NCBI RefSeq assembly: GCF_910594005.1
Contig: NC_057848.1
Span: 137,278,155 to 137,342,154, forward strand
Direction of reading: 5' to 3'
From: Cervus elaphus
Lineage: Eukaryota; Chordata; Mammalia; Artiodactyla; Cervidae
DNA length: 64,000 bases
Shown here: positions 1 through 11,275 of the stretch, piece by piece
Numbering within the stretch: position 1 is the first letter of the stretch
Layout: each line of letters begins with the position of its first letter
Program-made: the position numbers and the translations under genes
Notes under the pieces: model-generated
What the model was told of the DNA's origin: nothing
Database searches by the model: none
What the model saw: only the letters and a program-made list of their open reading frames with translations

Positions 1-178
1 TTGTGAACAGTGCTGCTATGAACATAGGGGTGCATTTATGTTTTTCAATTATAGTTTTATCTGGGTATATGCCCAGGAGTGGGATTGCTGGATCATATAG
101 TAACTCTATTTTCAGTTTTCTGAGGAACCTCTATTTTCCAGTGACTGCACCAACTTACATTCCCACCAACAGTGACAC
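1..178 (-). mobile_element. L1 LINE fragment, antisense
   Basis: Reverse complement of the L1 region around the end of ORF2: the antisense phrases 'ctgggtatatgcccag' and 'cattcccaccaacagtg' are typical of mammalian L1. It runs off the left edge. Confidence 0.85.
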
Positions 179-1129
179 TTAATTTCATTATAAGGGAAAA
201 TTCTGTCCAGACTTTGCCTGTGCCCACAGGGGCTTGACAATTACATTGTTCCAAGTTCACTTAAGTATTAAACCAGTTTTGCACTTCTGAGAACTGGGCT
301 AAGGCTAAGTGTCCATGCAAATGACACCATGATGTGATATGATTGAACCTAAAAGAGACTCTTCAGTTGCCCCTTCCAAAAATAGTCAAAAACTGTCTTT
401 AAATGTCCTAGAGAAAGGAACCCCCTTCTTGGTGCCCTACATTTACCTCATAACTTAGACACTGAGTCAATGTTAATGAACTCATTTCAGAAAGATAGAA
501 ATGCAAATCAATGCAACTCCAATATAGATTGGATTTGGTCTTTGAGTATTTGCCAACACATACTGCCTGTAGCAGGAGGAATATAAGTCCTAATTTTTCT
601 AATTACCACCTATTCAAAAAGGTGTTCACACATGGATTCCTCCAATGAAGCAAGACCAACTTCCTTAGCAGCAATTAACAGTGACAGTAAATTTTCCAAC
701 TGGCACCCTGGGAATAACATTAATATTGAGCACTAATAGGCCAATTAATATTGCACAGTATGTAACACATAGCCTGGGGATCCAGGATGTGAGGCCTAAA
801 ATTAATAAGTTATATCATAGCAGAGCACAGGTTAGAGATTTTCATGTTCTAACAATTTTCCACTTTAAAAAGGTACTTCTCACATGCTAAAGCAGACAAG
901 AACACTGAAACAAAAGATGCTGAGAAGTGGGAGAAATTGTTAAGTTGATCATCATGCAACTCTATATGGGTCTTTTCTTCATCATGAAAGAGCAAATATG
1001 CTTCATAAAGTACTCTGCTGCACTAAGTTTATTCAACAGAAAGTATTTCTCTTTGTGCCTCTTTTTCTTTTAGAAAAGACTAGCTATATCAGTTAGAATG
1101 CAAGCATGAGATTAGCCCAAGCACCATAT
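179..1129. other. SYTL5 intron, no recognised element
   Basis: AT-rich intronic DNA between an L1 fragment and a SINE. The short open frame at 681-890 has no coding signature. Nothing else recognised. Confidence 0.6.
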
Positions 1130-1327
1130 GTGTGTGTTAGTCGCTCAGTCGTGTCCAACTCTGTGATCCCATGGATTGTAGCCTGTCAGGCTCCTCTGTC
1201 AATGGGATTTCCCAAGCAAGAATACTAGAGTGGGTTGCCATGCCCTTCTCCAGGGGATCTTCCCAAATCAGGGAACATGGAACCCAGGTCTCCTGCACTG
1301 CAGGTGGATTCATTACCATCTGAGCCT
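1130..1327 (-). mobile_element. Bov-tA SINE, antisense
   Basis: Antisense Bov-tA: starts with the 'ttagtcgctcagtcgtgtcc' tail of the BovB-derived half and ends with the tRNA-like half ('ccatctgagcc'). It forms an inverted pair with the sense copy about 60 bp to its right. Confidence 0.92.
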
Positions 1328-1389
1328 ATATATATCAATACATATGTCTACTCACTCAATCACAGGAAATTTTTGTTGGGGAATATCTA

Positions 1390-1597
1390 GGGCTCCCCTT
1401 GTGGCTCAGATGGTAAAGAATCCACCTGCAATGCCAGAGACCTGGGTTCGATCCCTGGGTTGGAAAGAGCCCCTGGAGAAGGGCATGGCAACCCTCCCCA
1501 GTCTTCTTGTCTGGAGAATCCCCATGGACAGAGGAGCCTGGCAGGCTACAGTCCATGGAGTCGCAAACAGTCGGACATGACCGAGCCACTAAGCAGA
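1390..1597 (+). mobile_element. Bov-tA SINE, sense
   Basis: Sense copy with a tRNA-like head ('ccttgtggctcagatgg', B-box-like 'ggttcgatccc') and BovB-derived body ending 'ccgagccactaagca'. Confidence 0.92.
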
Positions 1598-1604
1598 GCG
1601 CAGG

Positions 1605-2017
1605 TGTTGTTTAATAAAGAAGTATTCACATATTTGTAGCAACTTGGATGCACTGAGAGTTTATCACAGCGAGTGAAGTAAGTCAGAACAACAAATCTTA
1701 TCTAAAATATGACAAATGAACCTGTCTACAAAACAGAAAACAGAATCGTACACACAGAGAACGTACTTGTGGTTGCCAAGAGAGAGGGTTTGGGGGGAGG
1801 GATGGAGTTGGAGACTGGGGTTAGCAGATGTAAGCCATTATATGCGGAATGGATAAACAACAAATCAGTCTCTTATGATAAAGCATAATGGAAAAGAATG
1901 TAAAAAAAGAATGCATATATGTGTATAATCGAATCACTTTGCTGGATAGCAGAAAGTAACAACATTGTAAATCAACTGCAATTTAATGGTTTAAAGTTCT
2001 TAAAATTAAAAAAAAAA
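1605..2017 (+). mobile_element. L1 3' end, sense
   Basis: L1 3'UTR landmarks in order: 'gtagcaacttggatg', 'gagtgaagtaagtcag', a G-rich stretch, 'ctttgctggatagcag', then an A-rich tail. Confidence 0.85.
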
Positions 2018-2689
2018 TTCATCTAAAGGCTGTAGATATAAGGGGATTAGTACATGAGAAGGGAGCTCCGTCCTTACCCCCCACCAACAGTGATGGTACT
2101 TAGGAAGATAAGCCTTGTTTTGAGAACAAACTTGACTAACTTATTAATTATTGGACTGACAGTCTGCTGCTTCCCACTAGCAGAGCTGTACCAGCTGTTA
2201 ACATTTTTTTTAATACTTCTGAATCAGTTGGTGAGCAGGGCAACTCCCAGTCCACGCCTTCTTCCTGTGCTCCTGTCCTCCACAACCCTAGTTCTCCTCA
2301 CAATCCAGGTTACTGCATGGCCTGGGAGGGCCCTCAGGATGCTGCCCAATCTTGCACCAGGGTCTGTTCTGATGGCTCAGTGCCCCTGACATACCAGTTT
2401 CTAAATATTTTGAATGCCATCCCTTTTTAGGCTGCCAGAGAAGCGAGTACAGTCACCAACTGTGCAAGCACTTTTCTGGCTACTGAACAATTCTGTTTGT
2501 GGAGCAAAGTATAAATACAGACAAAAATTTAAATAGGCCTTTTATCTTATCAACAAGTTTAATTTAGACTAAAACTGTTTAAATACACTTATTATTATTA
2601 TTCTTCAATCTGTCTGAATGCCTTTGGACTCTTCATGAAAAATATCTGTAGAATCTTGTCGTCACAATCTCCACATCTATCTTCATGTT
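2018..2689. other. SYTL5 intron, no recognised element
   Basis: It contains a 111-codon open frame at 2054-2389, hydrophobic and Leu-rich, with no recognisable domain, splice context or codon bias, taken here as chance. No other structure seen. Confidence 0.55.
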
Positions 2690-3310
2690 CCAAAGCCCAG
2701 TAATACCTCCTGCAATAATACTATGGACTCCTTCCTAACCAGCCTTCTGGCTTCCACTCTTGTTCCAACAGGCTCTTCTCAGCACAGCCCTCAGATCCAG
2801 CATAAACAGAAGCCAGATCATGTCACTAGTCTGCTGAAAATTCTCCAACTGCCGCCAGCTTCTTCAGAGTAAATGCCAAAGTGCAAAGAGAGTCCACATG
2901 GCCCATCTGGCCCTGCTTCCCCTCTGAACTCATTTTCTCGTACCCCTCCCTTTGTTCACTCATAACAGCCACACAGGTCTCCCTGTTCTTCCTTGAACAC
3001 ACCACATATGCTCCCACCTCAGGGTCTTTGCACTGGCTGCTCCTCCAGGGGCACTAAAGATCTTTCAGACTCTGGTGAAGCAAGGGCACTGACTATGCAG
3101 ATGGTGGTCCTTGATTTAAGTGATTTCAATATAAAGTGATTCCAACAGCCTTCCCATAATGTATTTGCTAAACATCAGTGCTGTCCCAGCGTGGATAACA
3201 ACCTTGCAAGAGACGCTCTCAAGCCTAATTCTTTCACTTCTTTCAAGTCTTTGTTTGACCAGGGCTTGGCATAGAGAAGGCCCTCATTAAATATTGGCAG
3301 AATCAAGGAA
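2690..3310 (+). mobile_element. L2 LINE 3' portion
   Basis: Old mammalian L2: phrases resembling 'gatcatgtcact', 'cttcagagtaaa', 'ctcagggtctttgcac', and an end like 'ggcttggcatagagaaggc..tcattaaatatt'. Heavily diverged. Confidence 0.7.
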
Positions 3311-3863
3311 TTGTAGTTTGTATATAAAGATATAATATGTGAACTATCTATATGGAGTCTCCTGCTTAATCAAACAATCTAGTAGATGTTCATTCACTCA
3401 AAAGAACAATTTACACATACAACACACACAATGCAATTTAAATTTCTGTGATGTGCAGACTCTTTAACAGATGTATTGAAAAGAAAATGATAAAAATATT
3501 TTAAGAGTCTACCTTCCCTAATTTAAATCTGTTGGCAGCATTTTATAACAGTCAAGTTCTTGACAAATAAAATGAATGATCAAAATCACAGAGTGCTAAA
3601 CATGATTTATATTTTGCTGAAACCATGTAGCCATTGAAACCCCCATTAAACAAATTCCACCTCTGAAACTGCCCTTTCCCTTTCCTTCACACTTGAGGCC
3701 TCCTGTCATGAGCTATGGATGTAGGAGGTTCAGTTCTGAGCAAGAAGCATCTATTACTGTTAAACACGATCAACAACCAGGTTCAGAGAGTTGAAGGCTA
3801 GCCATGCCTCGGTGGTGAGGCTGAGTCCCAGATGGAGCTGTCCCTTCACATCTGTGTACTTAC
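3311..3863. other. SYTL5 intron just downstream of exon 7
   Basis: AT-rich intron leading to the donor side of the exon at 3864. No repeat family recognised and no sign of the next SYTL5 exon. Confidence 0.55.
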
Positions 3864-4005
3864 TCGACTGCTGACTGAGGTCACGCTGCGGGTGCTGGGG
3901 GCCGGTGACCTCGGAGTGCCTGGGGTCATGCCACTGCTCCGGACACTCTTCGGAGTTCCAGGACCAGCTTCTGGCTCATTGAAGTCTGATGAACCAGTGC
4001 TTCCC
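3864..4005 (-). CDS. SYTL5: SYTL5 coding exon, Ser/Thr/Pro-rich linker (about exon 7)
   Basis: The 142-nt minus-strand exon follows a catttag acceptor and ends at AGTCGA|GTAAGT, a strong donor. One base completes the Arg codon from the previous exon and 47 codons follow, ending in phase 0. It opens GSTGSSDFNEPEAGPGTPKS and contains MTPGTPRSPAPSTRSVTSV. This is the proline/serine/threonine-rich linker of SYTL5. It has a higher GC content and more CpG than the flanking intron. The next exon, expected to begin with the EYGFEN segment, was not found in 1-3863, so the gene continues below position 1. An open frame on the opposite strand (3832-4053) is a shadow of this exon. Confidence 0.94.
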
Positions 4006-4159
4006 CTAAATGAGAAAAAACATTCTGATTTTAAAATGGAAGTAGAGCAGTGACCAAAGACATAGTCAGGGAAAACTCCCCAGAAAACAATGGCAACACG
4101 TGGACCACCTGAGGTACACCTTCAGGGGCTCATGAGGTTCAACGCCATTTGTCTGACCC

Positions 4160-4655
4160 AGCGTCTTCATAATTGAACTTACCTCTCCAACTCTTTTCCC
4201 ACTGCTCAGCAGTATTCTTCTAGCCAGCCCAGGTCGCCAACTATTTTTTCAACTCACCACGCTTGCTCGTGTTCAAGCTTCCACTTCTAAGGCTTTTGCT
4301 CACATTCTCCCCACCCGATAAGCCTTATTTGTCATTCTCGGTTTATCCAAATCCTCCCACCCTTCAAGGGCCAAATGAAGTCCAGCCTCCCTGACTGTGC
4401 TTTCTCTGTCTATCACAGGCCTTGCCAACCTCTACTCTACTCAATTCCTCGTGACTTACAGTCTTTGCCAGACTCTGTAGAAGTTGCCTACATAATGTCT
4501 TCTTTGGCTGCTTAACAGATATATGGGCCTTGGGACTCTTTCAACATGGGCTCCTTGGGGACAGAGCTGATGACATACTTACCATGACACCTCCAGCACC
4601 TTCACAATATCTTGGTGCAAAGGATGCACTCAGTACATATTTAATCAAAGATTGG
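4160..4655 (+). mobile_element. L2 LINE 3' portion
   Basis: Diverged L2: '..aagcttccacttctaaggcttttgct', 'tcaagggccaaatgaagtcc', 'ctccttggggacagagc' and 'gatgcactcagtacatattt'. It lies about 150 bp on the acceptor side of SYTL5 exon 7, antisense to the gene. Confidence 0.7.
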
Positions 4656-5335
4656 CAATTATATTTTATTTCTCACTGTTTTAGTGACTGACTCATGGCG
4701 CACATTTAATAAATGAAGGCTAAAAATAATGACATTTTTGTAAATAAGTTTGATTCACTTTTATGTTTGCTAAAATGGATTCAATTCCATTCAATAATGA
4801 TTCATGAAAAAAAAAAAAACAGTTCCTGCCTGGAGGTGATTGCAATTTTCTTATTAAATGAAGTTTCATAAGTAAATAAATTTTGACAAATTAGAGTTTA
4901 AGGGAAGTGTTTGCCCTTCTTTCATTCTGTGCCATCAGTGAGCACAAAATATGCTCAGTAGTAAAATGTAAGCCCTTGTGAATTTCACTCTTTCAGTTAC
5001 TATTTTAATAATTTATAAGTGTACCTGTAATAATAAACATCTTCTTATTAAAGCACAACAGTGACAGTTAATAGTGATTAGAGTTCACAGTTGAGCCAAC
5101 TGGAGGAGAGACTTATAGGAATAAAGGAAGGGTATATTTTAAAGAGAATGATGGCACATGGGTCATTAGTAGAAGAAAAATCTGGCAGAAGAAAGAATTA
5201 GCAATAAACATTGGAGCTGTTAATCACAGCTTGTAACTTTTTTCAAGGTTGTGCACCAGAGAAGCCACCAAAATAAAACATGCCCTGATTGATACAACCA
5301 GCCACCACAACTCTCGAGATTTATGCAAGCAGCAG
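4656..5335. other. SYTL5 intron, no recognised element
   Basis: AT-rich DNA with a short A-run near 4809. No gene or repeat family recognised. Confidence 0.55.
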
Positions 5336-5472
5336 CTGCATTTACTGAATATTTTCTAGGTGTTTGACAGTCTCCATTCCACAACATTCATTTTTTTCCT
5401 TAAAAAAAAAAAAAGGTATGAACATTCGTATTTTACAGATGAAGAAACTGAGGCTTAGAGAGGTTAGGCACT
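5336..5472 (+). mobile_element. MIR SINE fragment
   Basis: MIR core: 'attttacagatgaagaaactgaggcttagagaggtt', interrupted by an A-run at about 5402-5414. A small direct repeat ('agttagtattaa') follows. Confidence 0.8.
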
Positions 5473-6217
5473 TATTCCACACATGCATACAGAATTAGTA
5501 TTAATAACATACAGAGTTAGTATTAACATATGATAAAGTCAGAATAAAAACAGAATTATCTGCTTATCCAAAGACAACATTCAAGCTCATGCTAGTTCTT
5601 CAAATTGTTTATGCATCATTTTGCCAATCAAATTGTTACAACCAGGCAGGTTCTACATGGATAGAATCTAGAAGAGGAATGCTATCAAGGAGAAGATAAT
5701 TAAAGGATTGAGAGAGCTGGGAGTTAGTTTCTTAGAATTTGATTAAGAGAGCTCAGAAAATTTTCTGGGTAGCAGTCCTTCACTACTTCACAGAAACAGT
5801 CCCTGGTAGGTTCTTTCTAGAACTGGTGGTCAGAATAAATTATAGTACTATGGACTCTGCTCAGAAAGGGTCTATGACTGTGTCTTTTGTGTCTGATGAC
5901 AAGAAAATAAGATTTGGAGATTAAATAGACTGATACAGTTTGAAATTCTTGGGTGATTTCCCTGTCCTCCTATCTCAGGTGCAACATTTCTACATTTGGC
6001 AACAGTTAACAATGTTTATACCTTTCCCAAGTGATGCTGTTCTTTCTCACAAGTTCAACGGAGATGGGACTTAGAGACCTACCCATGGATGCTGTACACT
6101 GCCCAGAGGTTCTTTATTCTTACAGTAATACTACCAAAAAAAAAGTCTCTCCCTACTGTTTTAGGTTTAAAAAAAAAAAGTGAAAGTCACTCAGGCATGT
6201 TCAACTCAAAAAAAGTC
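5473..6217. other. SYTL5 intron, no recognised element
   Basis: Unremarkable intronic DNA with a short imperfect tandem repeat at about 5488-5530 and two A-runs near 6135 and 6170. The open frame 5739-5924 has no coding support. Confidence 0.5.
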
Positions 6218-6416
6218 AAAGTGTTAGTCACCCAGTGGTATCCGACTCTTTGTGATCCCATGGTCTGTAGCCCACCAGGCTCTCTGTCCATGGAATTCTC
6301 CAGGCAAGAATACTGGAGTGGGTTGCCATTTCCTCCTCCAGAGGATATTGCCAATCCAGGGATTGAACCCACGTCTCCTGCATTGACAGGTGGATTCTTT
6401 ACCATCGGAGCCACCA
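6218..6416 (-). mobile_element. Bov-tA SINE, antisense
   Basis: Antisense Bov-tA from 'gtgttagtcacccagtgg' to 'accatcggagccacc'. A partial second start ('gtgaaagtcactcaggcatg') lies just left, suggesting a dimeric Bov-A2-like origin. Confidence 0.9.
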
Positions 6417-7875
6417 TACTGTTTTAGGTAAAGTCTCAAAAGAAAAAGGGCTGGACTGAATCTTACAGAAATGAACCAAGAGATTATGATCCAAGGGAAT
6501 TTGTGTGGGTATTTCTGCTTATGTCTGTGATGAAGGTCCTCCCAGACCCAGGTGGTCTTGGAAAAGTCTCCACCATGGATTAGCCTTCCTAGAAACCAAA
6601 GTCCCATTTATGTGGAAGCTCTAGCAGAAGTTAAGTGTTGATGACATTCAAGAGGCTATCCTATAATAAGGGGAAAAAAAGTCTTATGCTCATAAGCCAG
6701 CCATTAGAAATGACTGTTGCCAGAAGCATTATCTTAAAAATGACATACACTTTCACATTTATCCCTGACATTTACTGTGAGCTTCTTAATAATATTTTCC
6801 TCTCAGTTGAATGCTTCATTTGATTAAACTAAAAAAGATTTAGTCTAATGAGGCAGAATATCATAAATACTTGTGTGCCAACTCTTTCAGGTGTTATGCA
6901 AAATCTGACATAAAATATGTGAATCTTTGCCACTCAAATAGGAAGAGGATAAAGGCCTTCTCAAGTCAAAATTAGAGAAATTTAAAGTTCAATTAAGGAA
7001 GAGCTATTTTGGATCCATGTATCATGTTAGTGATATTTAAATTAGAAATATTAGAAATTAGTTCTAACAAACCTTGATGCTAAAAAAAAAAAAACAAAAA
7101 AAAACAAAAAAAAACCTTGATGCTAAAATCTGCTTAGGGGGAAACTGACAAGAAAGGGATACATTCCTTTCGACCTAATAGGCCCAAAGTATGGGGAATG
7201 TGACACTGTCTGGGGAGCCTGGAAATCCTGAATTACTTGAAAGATACATTTCCTGGGCAGGAAAGAGTTTCCCTTATTTTAGCTTACTTTTAAAAAGCCT
7301 TCCGTTCTGTTATCTCTAATTTCCTGCTGGCCTCAAACCTTGATAACGGCTTCCTAGACATATCAATTTCTAGGTAAAGAATTCAAGGAGAAGGGACAGA
7401 AACTCTAATTGAACAAGTTCCTTTTTTGGTTTACAGTGTGGTCTCCCAGGAGTTGAAGCCCGCAAAGAATTTCCCAGGATTCAACCTTCCCAGAGCAGAC
7501 TGACAAGGTTGAGCCTCTGCCTGCCTGCGAAAATGAGGGTTTTTGTAAAAGATCAGCCAAAGACAGCATTAATCTGAAAGATATCATGCTCACTAGGACA
7601 ATGAGGCTAGGGCATAACATGACACTAAGATGACATGATATTCATTCTGCAGTTTACATGCCTTCCTAACTCCTTTTAGTTATTGGAGATCTGAAATAAA
7701 ACACCTGAGAGACCGGCAAGAAAGGATGTAATTAGAAAGTGAAGCGAGCCTGTTAAATGAGAAAGAGGTGCTTAAAATGAGAAACAAAAGGGAAAAAAGC
7801 TGAACGAGGCTCAACCTTCCGGTTTTTGGTGATCCCCAGCTGCAACTTCTTTCTTCCCACTGTCTTATGGGTGGC
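6417..7875. other. SYTL5 intron, no recognised element
   Basis: Mostly unique sequence. It has a short local duplication around an A-rich tract (about 7070-7125), where 'aaccttgatgctaaaa' occurs on both sides of the tract. No exon or RNA gene recognised. Confidence 0.5.
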
Positions 7876-8063
7876 CCTCACCCTAGGGTGCACATCAGAA
7901 ACACCATAGAAGCTTTTAAGCAACCCCGAGCTCAGGTTGCACCCAAACCACATCAGACCCTCTGGGCACGGGATGTAGGCATCAAGAGGCTTTACCACCA
8001 CTCACCACTCCCCTCTCACCAGTGACTGCAATATGTAGCCAAAGCTGAGAAACACTGGCCTCA
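7876..8063 (+). mobile_element. hAT DNA transposon fragment (MER5-like)
   Basis: Non-autonomous hAT signature: 'gtgcacatcagaaacacc', 'caccatagaagctttt', and an end 'gctgagaaacactgg' close to the 'gagaaccactg' terminal repeat. Family assignment is by recall. Confidence 0.6.
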
Positions 8064-8185
8064 ACTGAGGATGAGTCTGTTTCTATAGGGCCACACCACA
8101 CAACAAGTAGGATCCCTGACCAGGGATCGAGCCTGTGCCCTGCACTGGGAGCGTGGAGTCTTAACCACTGGATGCCAGCAAAGTT
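8064..8185 (-). mobile_element. CHR-type tRNA-derived SINE, antisense
   Basis: Antisense CHR: 'ggatccctgaccagggatcg', 'cctgcactgggagc', 'gtggagtcttaaccactgga'. Confidence 0.8.
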
Positions 8186-8359
8186 CCGTGGATGAGTATA
8201 AAGTCACTCATCTCAGGCATATCTCCAACTGTACTATTCCTCCCTCTCATACCACGATTATTCAGCACACTACTCGCATCAAGAGACCTGAGCTATCCTC
8301 ATGGCTTAGAATGTGATGAATGGAAGGATGCTTTCTGCGTCAGTGAGTAAATGTATGGC

Positions 8360-8680
8360 ACCAGAAGAGTCAGCAAACTATGGCTCCTGGATGGAAGTGG
8401 GGTCACCACCTGTTTTTGTATAACTTGTGAGCTAAGAGTGATTTTACATTTTCAAGTGGCTGAAAAAAAATCAAAAGAAGGATATTTTATAACATGTGAG
8501 AATTATGTGAAAGTCGCATTTCAGTGCCATAAATAAACTTTTATTAATACGCAGGCATTCACATTCACTTTATACATTGTATACAGCTGCTTTTACAAAA
8601 CTGCCAACTAAAAATTGGCACTTGCCACTTGCCTCTATAAGAATGAAATCACTTAGCCACTGTGGTCACTGACCTTCAAA
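8360..8680 (+). mobile_element. Old DNA transposon remnant ('cagcaaactatgg' family)
   Basis: Begins 'gtcagcaaactatggc' and carries 'gagctaagagtgattttaca' and 'aataaacttttattaat'. The same consensus appears at 29.60-31.11 kb, so two copies lie in this gene. I take it as a hAT-like MER element; exact family uncertain. Confidence 0.65.
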
Positions 8681-8689
8681 TACCCTAAA

Positions 8690-9030
8690 AGGAGTCCAGG
8701 GTGGAGATCAGGAATGAGGCACTCTGTGCCTCGTATCTATAAAATTACTAAAATCATTAATAGTGACATCTGTTCCTTTTGACTGGCAACAATCTTCTGC
8801 CAAAATCTGTATTTGACTGCATGTACCCTCTTCACTAAAATCAAATATAATACTGACTGACCTTCCCCCTTGCCTCTTTGGAGCAGTTTCTCAGGGCTAT
8901 CTGAGAGGCTGTCTCCAGGGCTGTAGTCCTCATTCTGCCCCAAATAAACGTTAACTCACAGCTCTCGGGTTGTGTTTTTCTTGTTTTTGTTTTCAGTTGA
9001 CATTCCAACAGCAGAGTGAGTAGTAGAGAC
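8690..9030 (+). mobile_element. ERV LTR fragment, 3' part
   Basis: It resembles the 3' end of a retroviral LTR: 'ttggagcagtttctcag', 'ctatctgagaggctgtctcc', 'gtagtcctcattctgcccc', followed by an AATAAA signal at about 8943 and a T/G-rich downstream stretch. No internal viral coding sequence is present. Confidence 0.55.
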
Positions 9031-9072
9031 GGACACCATCTGGCTCCAAACCCCCAAAATATGAACCATCTG

Positions 9073-9277
9073 TTGTTGTTTGGACGCTCAGTTGTGTCCA
9101 AGTCTTTTTGACCCCAGGGACTGTAGCCCACCAGGCTCCTCTGTCCATGGAATTCTCCAGGCAAGAATACTGGAGTGGGTTGCCATTTTCTTCTCCAGGG
9201 GATCTTCTTGACCCAGGGATTAAACTTGGGTCTCCTCATTGGCAGGCAGATTCTTTACCACTGATCCACCGGGGAAC
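9073..9277 (-). mobile_element. Bov-tA SINE, antisense
   Basis: Antisense copy from 'tgttgttgtttggacgctca' to 'ttctttaccactgatccacc'. Confidence 0.9.
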
Positions 9278-9383
9278 AATCTGTACCTTTACATAAACGT
9301 CTGTTGACCCCTGTGTGTGCGCCTGAGAATACAGGCTCATGAACACACAGGTATGTATGTCTCCACTTAAAAACTGAACTCTT

Positions 9384-9520
9384 GAGACTTCCATGGTGGT
9401 TCAGTTGTTGGGACTCTAAGCTTTCACTGCATGGAGTGAGGGTTCAGTACCTGGTTGAGGAACTAAGATCCTGCCCGCCATGAATGGTGGCCAAAAATTA
9501 AATAAATAAATAAATACCAA
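9384..9520 (+). mobile_element. CHR-type SINE, sense
   Basis: 'gacttccatggtggttcag' head, 'gaggaactaagatcctgc' body, and a (AAAT)n tail near 9498-9516. Confidence 0.8.
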
Positions 9521-9572
9521 ACTCTTTGGAGAGGTCAATATATCTCAAAGCAATGAACAATACATGTGTGTT

Positions 9573-9764
9573 TGTGTGTGTGTTAGTCACTCAGTCGTGT
9601 CCGACTCTTTGCAACCCTATGCACTGTAGCTCACCAGGCTCCTCTGTCCATGGAATTTTCCAGGCAAGAATACTGGAGTGAGTCGCCATTCGATTTTCCA
9701 GGGGATCTTACCAACCCACAGACTGAACTCAGGTCTCTCGCATGGCAGGTAGACTCTTTACCAT
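9573..9764 (-). mobile_element. Bov-tA SINE, antisense
   Basis: Antisense copy from 'gtgtgttagtcactcagtcg' to 'agactctttacca'. Preceded by a short (TG)n run. Confidence 0.9.
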
Positions 9765-10416
9765 ATTTATGCACAAATGAAACATTTTAAGAGCTCTTGA
9801 CCACTGAATGAGGGAAGCAGAGAAATACAGAGGAACTGGAAATTCATTAAGCAATTTCTCTTGCTGCAGTTTCCTCTGAAACCACTGGTTTTATGTGTCT
9901 GAGTAACATATATTTTCCTTCTTTTTCCTTTTTGGAGAAAGGACAAATGTAATACAATGTGAGAGGTATTCAATGAATTAGTGTTAAGAACATAAAGAAC
10001 CCAGATCATTCGATTTACTAAACCAAAAGCTGATTTGTCTGATGGTCTTAAAATGTTTAGGGCTTCCTCAAAATATCTCGTTTCTTTAAAAAGACTCTCC
10101 AAAATGTAAGAGACAGTCATCATGTAGGAGGGACTCTGGGTATGAGGAAAAAGAAATTAAGGACAAGTAGAAATCTCAGTCTGATAATATTTTGTCATTC
10201 ACAATCACAACAAAATCCTGTTCCCATGTCTTGTTTTTAAAGAATGGCTGGAAGCCAGTTGGACAAGAAGCCAGCAGCCATGACAAGTATTGGGTGGACT
10301 AGAAGTTATAAGTGAGAAAGCCAATTGCCCTCACCTCTAGACACCAAGGAAAGCAAATATTTAGCAGAATTAAGCTTTCAGCAACTAAATGGAACAAGCA
10401 CTTACTCTATACTTAG
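9765..10416. other. SYTL5 intron, no recognised element
   Basis: Unique-looking intron. A 118-codon minus-strand open frame (9767-10123) has no recognisable domain and no splice-phase link to SYTL5. Confidence 0.5.
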
Positions 10417-10418
10417 TA

Positions 10419-10499
10419 TTGGGTTGGCCAAAAAGTTTGCTTGGCTCATGTTTTTCCAAACAACCTTAAATACCTGAGTGAACTTTTTGGCCAACCCAA
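10419..10499. mobile_element. Mariner-type miniature element (81 bp) with TA target duplication
   Basis: Starts TTGGGTTGGCCAAAAAGTT and ends with the reverse complement AACTTTTTGGCCAACCCAA. The terminal repeats are perfect for 19 bp and imperfect for several more. TA dinucleotides flank both sides (10417-10418 and 10500-10501), as in Tc1/mariner insertion. The interior is too short to encode a transposase. Confidence 0.92.
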
Positions 10500-10667
10500 T
10501 AGTTTGGATTTCCTAAACTCTTGTTCTACCTGGGATGCTATGTTGCTTATAAGAAAAAAGCTATCAAGGTATCAAAAGCCATCCACATCCTGCTCAATGA
10601 AGCTCTCCATCTCTTCTTTTGTAAAGTACATTTCATTGTTACACTCTAAAAACTCTGAACTGGGACT

Positions 10668-10925
10668 TCCCTGGTCTAGTGGATAAGAATTTGCCTGCCA
10701 ATTCAGGGCACACGGGTTTGATGCCTGATCCAGGAAAATCCACATGTCACAGGGCAACCGGGCCTGTGAGCCATGATTACTGAGGCCCGAGCACTCTAGA
10801 GTCTATGCTCCACAAGAGAAACTATCACAATGAGAAGGCCCTGCATCACAAGTAGAGAGTAGTCCTCACTCACTGCAACTAGAGAAAACCTGCATGCAGC
10901 AAGAAAGACTCAATGGAATTTAGAA
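10668..10925 (+). mobile_element. CHR-2-type SINE, sense, long form
   Basis: 'gggacttccctggtctagtg' head, then the long CHR-2 body ('gagccatgattactgaggcc', 'cactgcaactagagaaa'). Confidence 0.8.
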
Positions 10926-10929
10926 AGAT

Positions 10930-11275
10930 GGTAATGATAACACTATATGCAAAACAGAAAAAGAGACACAGATGTACAGAACAGACTTTTGGACTCTGTG
11001 GGAGAAGGCGAGGGTGGGATGTTTTGAGAGAACAGCATCGAAACATGTATATTATCTAGGGTGAAACAGATCACCAGCCCAGGTTGGATGCATGAGACAA
11101 GTGCTCGGGCCTGGTGCACTGGGAAGACCCAGAGGGATTGGGTAGAGAGGGAGGTGGGAGGGGGGATCGGGATGGGGAATACATGTAAATCCATGGCTGA
11201 TTCATGTCAATGTATGACAAAAACCACTATAATATTGTAAAGTAATTAGCCTCCAACTAATAATAAATGGAAAGA
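10930..11275 (+). mobile_element. Bovine-type L1 3' end, sense
   Basis: L1 3'UTR: G-rich tract near 11128-11175, 'ccatggctgattcatgtcaa', 'aatattgtaaagtaattagc', 'cctccaactaataataaa' tail. It is followed by A-rich DNA to about 11360. Confidence 0.88.

Noticed and set aside
2054..2389. Plus-strand 111-codon open frame
   Set aside because: Leu-rich hydrophobic peptide without recognisable domain, promoter, splice context or conservation evidence; lies in intron.
1..3863. Search for the next SYTL5 exon (EYGFEN region)
   Set aside because: No matching segment with a phase-0 acceptor was seen; likely outside the window.
3832..4053. Plus-strand open frame of 73 codons
   Set aside because: It is the antisense shadow of the SYTL5 exon at 3864-4005, which has splice sites, phase and a family match.
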